From: Promethearchaeota archaeon
GTDB lineage: Archaea > Asgardarchaeota > Lokiarchaeia > Sigynarchaeales > MK-D1
Assembly (NCBI GenBank): GCA_016839385.1
Contig: JAEOUK010000364.1
Location: 1-8,053, forward strand
Direction of reading: 5' to 3'
Length of the DNA stretch: 8,053 nt
Numbering within the stretch: the stretch's first letter is position 1; each line of letters opens with the position of its first letter. Position numbers and translations under genes: made by a program. Shown in pieces: positions 1-4,231 of this stretch. The notes under the pieces are model-generated. The model ran no database searches and was not told the DNA's origin. It saw nothing but the letters and a program-made list of their open reading frames with translations.

Positions 1-352
1 AAACACTGGAATCCATTAATAAATCTCCATATATTAACATGAATGGATTTTCTCTAGTAAAAGATTTCGCCATTTTAGTTGCATTTGCTGTGCCTAAATA
101 CTTTTTTTGGACTAAATAGCTTATGTTTACTCCAAATTCTTTCCCATTTTTGAAATATTCTTTAATTTGCTCTTTTTTATACCCAACAATTAACAATATT
201 TCCTTAATTCCGAAATCTCGAAGATATTCTATTGTATATTGAAGAATAGGTTTACCTGCAATTGGAATCAAATGTTTCGGACGAGTGGAAGTGAGAGGAG
301 TTAACCGTTTTCCTGTTCCTGCCGCAAGAATTACTGCTTTAGTCACTAACAT
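1..352 (-). CDS. Sugar-1-phosphate nucleotidylyltransferase, N-terminal part (cut by window edge)
   Basis: Reading leftwards from an ATG at 352, 117 codons stay open to the window edge, so the C-terminus is missing. The N-terminus shows the nucleotide-binding loop of the NTP_transferase family: L-A-A-G-T-G-K-R-L-T-P-L-T at about residues 9-21, followed by T-R-P-K-H-L-I-P-I-A-G-K-P (23-35). A later Y-G-D-L (108-111) supplies the aspartate expected to bind Mg2+. Family members join a sugar-1-phosphate (glucose-, GlcNAc- or mannose-1-phosphate) to UTP, dTTP or GTP, giving a nucleotide sugar and pyrophosphate in the cytoplasm for glycan synthesis. The visible part cannot separate RmlA-like, GalU/UGP-like and archaeal GlmU-like bifunctional enzymes; the last would have a C-terminal left-handed beta-helix lying off the window. 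No good Shine-Dalgarno precedes the ATG. The gene diverges from the small GTPase gene. Family assignment is secure, substrate unknown. Confidence 0.9.
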   Translation of the reverse strand, partial: MLVTKAVILAAGTGKRLTPLTSTRPKHLIPIAGKPILQYTIEYLRDFGIKEILLIVGYKKEQIKEYFKNGKEFGVNISYLVQKKYLGTANATKMAKSFTRENPFMLIYGDLLMDSSV

Positions 353-390
353 GGAGAATACACTTTTTTGTGTGAACTCTAGAAGTTCGC

Positions 391-400
391 ATAAATATGT
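391..400 (-). promoter_or_regulatory. Possible TATA box for the nucleotidyltransferase gene
   Basis: The minus strand reads ACATATTTAT here, an A/T-rich TATA-like element. Its centre is about 43 nt upstream of the ATG at 352, which would place the transcription start near 369 and give a leader of about 17 nt. No BRE was recognised with confidence, and A/T-rich DNA produces such matches by chance. Confidence 0.3.
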
Positions 401-511
401 TTGATACTCCTTTAATTACTTTCTATTCTCACTTAGGAGAGATTATAGTTAAGGGATAGATAATGGAGAACAATAATCAATTTAGGGTAATTTTCCTAAC
501 TAATTACTATA

Positions 512-1042
512 ATGTCAGAAGAAGGACGCACTGATCTAAAAATGAAAATTTGCCTTTTGGGTGATGGCGGAGTAGGAAAAACCTCACTAGTATACCGCTT
601 CATACAAAATCGATTTTCTACGGATTTCAAATCTACATTAGGAGTGAATTTACTAAAACATGAGGTAATCATCGACAACATAAGAGTAACTGCTCAAATT
701 TGGGATCTAGGGGGGCAAGACAAATATGAAGGATTACGAAAATTGTATCTCGATGGATCTCAAGGTGCGTTGGTAGTTTTTGATAAAACTAACAAGGAAT
801 CATTTGAAAATCTTGATAGATGGGTGAAATCTTTTCGTGAGCTCCGTGGTTCTAAACCCATGTTTCTAATTGGAAATAAATTGGATTTGAAAGAATTCAT
901 AGTTATTGATGATCCTACAGCAAAAGCTTATGCAGATTCTCATAACGTTGATTATATATCTACTAGTGCAAAAACTGGAGAGCAAGTGGAAACAGCATTC
1001 AAATTATTAATAAAAGAAGTAATTAAAAACAACCCTCCTTAG
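512..1042 (+). CDS. Ras/Rab-superfamily small GTPase
   Basis: This 176-residue protein is a single complete G domain. All five GTPase motifs are visible: G1 P-loop GDGGVGKT (17-24), switch-I threonine in TLGV (T42), G3 WDLGGQ (64-69) with the catalytic glutamine Q69, G4 NKLD (122-125) and G5 SAK (152-154). The P-loop and the overall length resemble Rab/Ras proteins, whereas the D-x-G-G-Q-D form of switch II is Arf-like. There is no glycine at position 2 for myristoylation and no C-terminal cysteine for prenylation, so membrane attachment, if any, must be through a partner. It should cycle between GDP and GTP as a molecular switch; its effectors are unknown. Large families of such GTPases are characteristic of Asgard archaea. 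The ATG at 512 is chosen because it keeps a normal short N-terminal extension; an internal ATG (M11, at 542) just before the first beta strand is possible but less likely. No Shine-Dalgarno is visible. It converges on the membrane acyltransferase gene with an 11-nt gap. Confidence 0.95.
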   Translation: MSEEGRTDLKMKICLLGDGGVGKTSLVYRFIQNRFSTDFKSTLGVNLLKHEVIIDNIRVTAQIWDLGGQDKYEGLRKLYLDGSQGALVVFDKTNKESFENLDRWVKSFRELRGSKPMFLIGNKLDLKEFIVIDDPTAKAYADSHNVDYISTSAKTGEQVETAFKLLIKEVIKNNPP

Positions 1043-1053
1043 ACAAAATCTTT

Positions 1054-2394
1054 CTATGAATTTCTAGTAATCGCGATTTCCGCATTATAAATGATTTCTC
1101 TGGATAATAAAGGATCTTTCCAGTTAATTTTTCCTCCCGAAACAAGTTGTCTTAGAATTTCGAATATCCAATCAAATGATAATGCGTAGTTGATTTTTTC
1201 CCATAAACCAATTAATCCTATCCAGAAAAATAAGACTAAAAATGCAGCTAGAAACGCAGCACCCATATTAAGATTTCCTCCATTACTTAGAAAATCGAGC
1301 GGTTGTCCTATTCCCAATAAAGAAAATATACCCGATCCAACCGTAAGAAATACTCTGGGGAGATAATCTATGGCTTGTAGAGTAAATATAGTTAGTGATA
1401 AAATTCCCGCTTTCCGAACTATTTTTGTATATTTGGTTAACTTTTGAGCCCCCTTTGAGTAATCAAATACCCATAAGAATAGCATTAATGCCCAAACTTG
1501 AATGCCCGTTCCCAATATAAAGAACCACATGTCAGGTAAAATAGCGAATGCAAAAGGAAATCCAGTAACAGCTCCTAATATGACAGATATGATTATAAAT
1601 CCTCCCCCTAAGCCCAAACCACCAAAAATCATGTTTTTTTTAGTCGCTTGGGGCATAGTTAAAAAGATTCCAACTGCATCTCCTATGAAAAAGGCAGATA
1701 AATAAGGCAACAAAGGCTCTTGTTCTCCCACTAAAATCGCATAAAACATCCATTTTAGCCGATCACCGAAGTTTTCAACAGATTGGTATTTTACAGCTGT
1801 TATTTCAGTCCAACCGAAATGATTCAATACTCCATTAATTACAGTTTGTGTTATTGCGAATGTAACCACTGCTAGAGTTAGGTTTACTCCGATCATTATC
1901 CACATTCGGTGCTTTAATTTTTTCAGAGAGATAACAAGTAGATACTGAATCAGACTTGTAATTAACAATCCCACTGCAATTGTTTGAACGGCATCAGACC
2001 ATTGTAGACCTCCCAAGTTTATTACATCCATTCCCGTTTGCCCGAAAAATACACCATAAAACCCATTATATGGATTCCAAAACACTTGGATCCACATTCC
2101 TTGTAATAATAAAACAATTGACCAAAATACTCTTTTTATGAGTAGAATATGAGGGGATTTACCATTTTCCATTGCCTTTTGAAAACTAAACGTGCTACCA
2201 ACACCAGAAATCAGGAGAAAAAATCCTCTCCATGATGCGAAATATAAAATCAATCCTAAAGTAGCAACAACATAAATAGGGTAATCGAAGATATTTGCCA
2301 TTACTTTGTATCCACATTTCTCAAAAGCATGCATAAACACTAATCCAAGCATTGCTACTCCCCTCAGAATATCTAATGATTGAATGCGCTTCAT
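1054..2394 (-). CDS. Polytopic membrane protein, HGSNAT/DUF1624- or DUF418-like acyltransferase
   Basis: This 446-residue, strongly hydrophobic protein has about ten predicted membrane segments (by eye near 8-26, 38-66, 84-105, 134-157, 163-190, 226-246, 254-276, 288-311, 327-350 and 376-396). The N-terminus R-I-Q-S-L-D-I-L-R-G-V-A-M-L-G-L (3-18), followed by F-M-H (20-22) in the first membrane helix, is the hallmark of the membrane acyltransferase clan that includes heparan-alpha-glucosaminide N-acetyltransferase-like, DUF418/YeiB-like and acyltransferase-3 proteins. H22 is a candidate for the acyl-transferring histidine. A second clan-like feature is F-F-L-L-I-S-G near 58-64. Such proteins typically move an acyl group from cytoplasmic acyl-CoA to a sugar or other acceptor across the membrane; the acceptor here is unknown. 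The C-terminal tail (about 400-446) is polar and probably cytoplasmic. A GGTGG lies only 3 nt before the ATG, too close for a normal Shine-Dalgarno. The clan is fairly sure, exact family and reaction are not. Confidence 0.75.
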   Translation of the reverse strand: MKRIQSLDILRGVAMLGLVFMHAFEKCGYKVMANIFDYPIYVVATLGLILYFASWRGFFLLISGVGSTFSFQKAMENGKSPHILLIKRVFWSIVLLLQGMWIQVFWNPYNGFYGVFFGQTGMDVINLGGLQWSDAVQTIAVGLLITSLIQYLLVISLKKLKHRMWIMIGVNLTLAVVTFAITQTVINGVLNHFGWTEITAVKYQSVENFGDRLKWMFYAILVGEQEPLLPYLSAFFIGDAVGIFLTMPQATKKNMIFGGLGLGGGFIIISVILGAVTGFPFAFAILPDMWFFILGTGIQVWALMLFLWVFDYSKGAQKLTKYTKIVRKAGILSLTIFTLQAIDYLPRVFLTVGSGIFSLLGIGQPLDFLSNGGNLNMGAAFLAAFLVLFFWIGLIGLWEKINYALSFDWIFEILRQLVSGGKINWKDPLLSREIIYNAEIAITRNS

Positions 2395-2431
2395 TATCCA
2401 CCAACTAATAGAGAGCTTTTCATTCCCTCAA

Positions 2432-2439
2432 TTAATAAA
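2432..2439 (-). promoter_or_regulatory. Possible TATA box for the membrane acyltransferase gene
   Basis: The minus strand reads TTTATTAA. Its centre is about 41 nt upstream of the ATG at 2394, predicting a start of transcription near 2409 and a short leader of about 15 nt. It lies beyond the T-rich terminator of the upstream TBP gene, which supports a separate transcription unit. The assignment rests on position and composition only. Confidence 0.35.
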
Positions 2440-2553
2440 TGTATCAGATCAAAATGGGTAGAAAAATAGTTAAATTTCATTAAATGTTCTCTCTATTCGT
2501 TTTTAGAGATCGTGAAATTACCGCATAAAATCTGAAATAAATTCGTTTAAATG

Positions 2554-2565
2554 AAAAGAAAAAAA
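2554..2565 (-). terminator. Oligo-T terminator after the TBP gene
   Basis: On the minus strand the RNA would contain T7, one C, then T4, starting about 13 nt after the TBP stop codon. Archaeal RNA polymerase terminates on such T-rich tracts of the non-template strand without needing a hairpin, and I see no strong stem before it. The 184-nt gap that follows suggests that TBP is transcribed alone. Confidence 0.55.
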
Positions 2566-2578
2566 TGTAAAGTTAAAA

Positions 2579-3202
2579 TCACAAAAACGTAAATTCATCA
2601 TCAAATTCATCCGATTCAAAATCTCCCTCTTCCTTCGTGACACCTTGTTCACGAACTTCAACGGATAATTTTTGAACCGCTTCTGCGACAATTTCTTTTG
2701 TTTTTCCCCCAGTGCATACAATTCTTCCGGTTGAGAAGATCAAGAATACAGTCTTAGGATCTTGCATACGGTAAATTAAACCAGGAAATACCTCAGGTTC
2801 ATACATAGCAAATTCCATGACCACTGCAGCTAAGTTTAGGTCAATACTTGTATGAAGATCGCCAGATGCGACAATATTTTGAATCGTAATAATTGGATTA
2901 GAAACTTCGATTTTCGCCTTTTTAATTCGACGAATGACTTTTTGCACAACACCTTCAGCTTCGTCTGCACGCCGCATACCTGTAACTACCATTTTTCCTG
3001 TGCTGAACACAAGAATTGTAGCTTTGGGTTTATCAATTCGCATCACTAATCCAGGAAATCGTTCTGGATTATATTCTACATCTGCATATCGACGAGCGAT
3101 AACATTCAGATCAATTTTTTCTTCAATATCTAAGGTTACAGTGGCGACGACATTTTCTATCTTATAAGTTGCTTCAGGAATTTCTTCATTTTCTTCTGAC
3201 AT
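2579..3202 (-). CDS. tbp: TATA-box-binding protein (TBP)
   Basis: This 207-residue protein shows the two imperfect direct repeats of the TBP saddle, about residues 12-98 and 102-186. Equivalent blocks recur in each half: I-E-N-V-V-A (15-20) and I-Q-N-I-V-A (107-112); YNPERFPGL (44-52) and YEPEVFPGL (134-142); VFSTGKMVVTG (65-75) and IFSTGRIVCTG (155-165). The four phenylalanines that kink DNA at the TATA box are all present: F49, F66, F139 and F156. With TFB it should recruit RNA polymerase to archaeal TATA boxes as a general transcription factor. Residues such as M-R-I (54-56) and FPGLIYRM (139-146) match eukaryotic TBP. Archaeal TBPs are usually near 180-200 residues; this one is slightly long because of an acidic tail (about 190-207) containing four phenylalanines (195, 200, 204, 206). 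The ATG at 3202 is supported by a good ribosome binding site. The gene is divergent from the enoyl-CoA hydratase gene. Confidence 0.97.
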   Translation of the reverse strand: MSEENEEIPEATYKIENVVATVTLDIEEKIDLNVIARRYADVEYNPERFPGLVMRIDKPKATILVFSTGKMVVTGMRRADEAEGVVQKVIRRIKKAKIEVSNPIITIQNIVASGDLHTSIDLNLAAVVMEFAMYEPEVFPGLIYRMQDPKTVFLIFSTGRIVCTGGKTKEIVAEAVQKLSVEVREQGVTKEEGDFESDEFDDEFTFL

Positions 3203-3210
3203 AACGTAAA

Positions 3211-3219
3211 TCTCCTCTC
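3211..3219 (-). promoter_or_regulatory. Shine-Dalgarno sequence of the TBP gene
   Basis: The minus strand reads GAGAGGAGA, ending 8 nt before the ATG at 3202. It is the clearest ribosome binding site in the window and fixes the TBP start. It also implies a leadered mRNA, unlike the nitroreductase gene, whose TATA-like box is at leaderless distance. Confidence 0.75.
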
Positions 3220-3246
3220 GGATTAAATATTAAAATAAACCTTTGC

Positions 3247-3286
3247 TATCCTTATGTAGGCTGGATATTTTGTCGGCAGAAGGATA
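3247..3286. repeat. Seven-bp inverted repeat in the TBP promoter region
   Basis: TATCCTT at 3247-3253 is matched by its exact reverse complement AAGGATA at 3280-3286, with a 26-nt spacer; the arm centres are 33 bp apart, close to three helical turns. The distal arm overlaps an ACTTTTATCC stretch on the minus strand (3282-3291) that could be the TBP gene's own TATA box. This could be an operator for a dimeric regulator, but a 7-bp repeat in A/T-rich DNA can arise by chance. Confidence 0.35.
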
Positions 3287-3294
3287 AAAGTTTA

Positions 3295-3331
3295 TTTATA
3301 AAGTTTATAAATGACTTCGTTAGTTTATAAA
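3295..3331. promoter_or_regulatory. Cluster of three palindromic TTTATAAA boxes in the divergent TBP/enoyl-CoA hydratase promoter
   Basis: The octamer TTTATAAA occurs at 3295-3302, 3304-3311 and 3324-3331. The last two are part of an exact direct repeat AGTTTATAAA (3302-3311 and 3322-3331) with a 20-bp period. The octamer is its own reverse complement, so each copy could serve as a TATA box for either direction. The cluster lies about 93-129 nt upstream of the TBP start and about 110-146 nt upstream of the enoyl-CoA hydratase start, so used as core promoters the copies would give long leaders; they may instead be extra TBP-binding or regulatory sites. The sequence is certain, the role inferred. 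Confidence 0.5.
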
Positions 3332-3410
3332 GGGTGATATTTAAAGGTAATTAAAAGAAAAATCAACTATTGGTTCCTTCTGAAAATACCACGTTAAAAA
3401 AAGGATTAGG

Positions 3411-3418
3411 TAATTAAA
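3411..3418 (+). promoter_or_regulatory. Weak candidate TATA element for the enoyl-CoA hydratase gene
   Basis: TAATTAAA is centred about 26 nt before the ATG at 3441, the distance that would give a leaderless transcript. This is consistent with the absence of a usable Shine-Dalgarno (GGAT touches the ATG directly). The box is a poor match to the TTTATA-type consensus, and the TTTATAAA at 3324-3331 is a stronger sequence but farther away. Confidence 0.25.
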
Positions 3419-3440
3419 CAATATATTCCACAAAACGGAT

Positions 3441-4223
3441 ATGATAGAAGCATCAAAGTATTCTAATTTAAGCGTAGAACAGATGAACTCGATTGTATTA
3501 GTGAAGCTTAATCGTCCTCATAAAATGAACGCTTTCACTTCAGCAACTCTTGATGAAATGGAAATGGTTATTGATGAAATCAAAAATAAACCGAACATAA
3601 AGGTTTTTATTCTATCTACAGTATCTGATGAATTTTTTAGCGCAGGAGTGGATGTAAACTGGTTTGTAAATATGACGGAAGAGGAAGCCATTTCTGTTTC
3701 TCAGCGTTTTCAAGAAGTGTTTGGATTGTTTGAAACCCTATCGATTCCTGTTCTAGCGATTGTCAAAGGTACGTGTTATACAGCAGGAATGGAAATATTA
3801 TATTCATGTGACATGATATTTTGTACACCTAATGCAAAATTCGCTCAATTAGAAGTAAAATTTGGAATTACGCCTGGCGCTGGAGGAACTCAAAAATTGG
3901 TGAGATTGGTAGGTCCCCTAAAAGCTAGGGAAATTATTTATTCAGGGATGCCTATTTCAGCTAAGGAAGCACTTCGTATAGGTTTGGTCAATCATATTTA
4001 TTCAAAGGAAGAAATTGACGAGAAGGTTATGGATTTTGCACATATTTTAATAAAAAATTCTTCTCGTGCAATTAAAGAGTGTAAATTTCTTATTCAAGAA
4101 GCAATATACAATAATTTTGAAGGATTCGAGAAAGAACGAAATATTTTTGGAAGTGATTTCGCTTCTGGAGAGCCTAAAGAACGATTGAACAAAGTCATAG
4201 AAAAAATGAAAACTAAGGAATAA
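3441..4223 (+). CDS. Enoyl-CoA hydratase/isomerase family protein (crotonase fold)
   Basis: This 260-residue protein has the usual length and layout of a single-domain crotonase. The first oxyanion-hole segment is F-S-A-G-V-D (66-71, A68). The second is K-G-T-C-Y-T-A-G-M-E (109-118), where the family's G-G-G-x-E is T-A-G-M-E, so the oxyanion-hole glycine is aligned with A115. Both glutamates that act in hydratases are kept: E118 (rat crotonase E144) and E138 (E164, in A-Q-L-E-V), followed by the signature P-G-A-G-G-T-Q (145-151). This favours hydration of a 2-enoyl-CoA to 3-hydroxyacyl-CoA, a cytoplasmic beta-oxidation or related step, although crotonases also include isomerases, hydrolases and lyases. 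The C-terminal helices (about 200-260) are present, as needed for trimer packing. The ATG at 3441 leaves a normal N-terminus; an M15 start would remove part of the first strand. It is divergent from TBP and converges on the phosphoesterase gene with an 8-nt gap. Confidence 0.9.
   Translation: MIEASKYSNLSVEQMNSIVLVKLNRPHKMNAFTSATLDEMEMVIDEIKNKPNIKVFILSTVSDEFFSAGVDVNWFVNMTEEEAISVSQRFQEVFGLFETLSIPVLAIVKGTCYTAGMEILYSCDMIFCTPNAKFAQLEVKFGITPGAGGTQKLVRLVGPLKAREIIYSGMPISAKEALRIGLVNHIYSKEEIDEKVMDFAHILIKNSSRAIKECKFLIQEAIYNNFEGFEKERNIFGSDFASGEPKERLNKVIEKMKTKE
4201..4206 (-). terminator. Possible oligo-T terminator of the phosphoesterase gene inside the opposing gene
   Basis: On the minus strand T6 lies about 25 nt after the phosphoesterase stop codon, within the last codons of the plus-strand enoyl-CoA hydratase gene. 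In the other direction TTTATTTTG at 4231-4239 may end the enoyl-CoA hydratase transcript. Both are short and weak; the two mRNAs would overlap at their 3' ends. Confidence 0.3.
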
Positions 4224-4231
4224 ATAGGTCT

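Noticed and set aside
441..490. A TATA box for the small GTPase gene (ATTATAGTTA near 442, or ATTTAG near 480).
   Set aside because: Neither matches the archaeal consensus well and the two candidates predict different starts; the evidence is too weak to annotate.
463..537. A 24-codon reading frame starting with ATG at 463 and overlapping the start of the small GTPase gene in another frame.
   Set aside because: No ribosome binding site, no recognisable peptide, and the overlap with a secure gene makes it most likely a chance frame.
2395..2405. GGTGG just before the membrane acyltransferase ATG as a Shine-Dalgarno.
   Set aside because: Only 3 nt separate it from the ATG, too short for normal pairing with 16S rRNA.
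2518..2721. A 67-codon minus-strand frame overlapping the 3' end of the TBP gene.
   Set aside because: It is out of frame with TBP, which is certain, and the peptide resembles no known family; judged a shadow frame.
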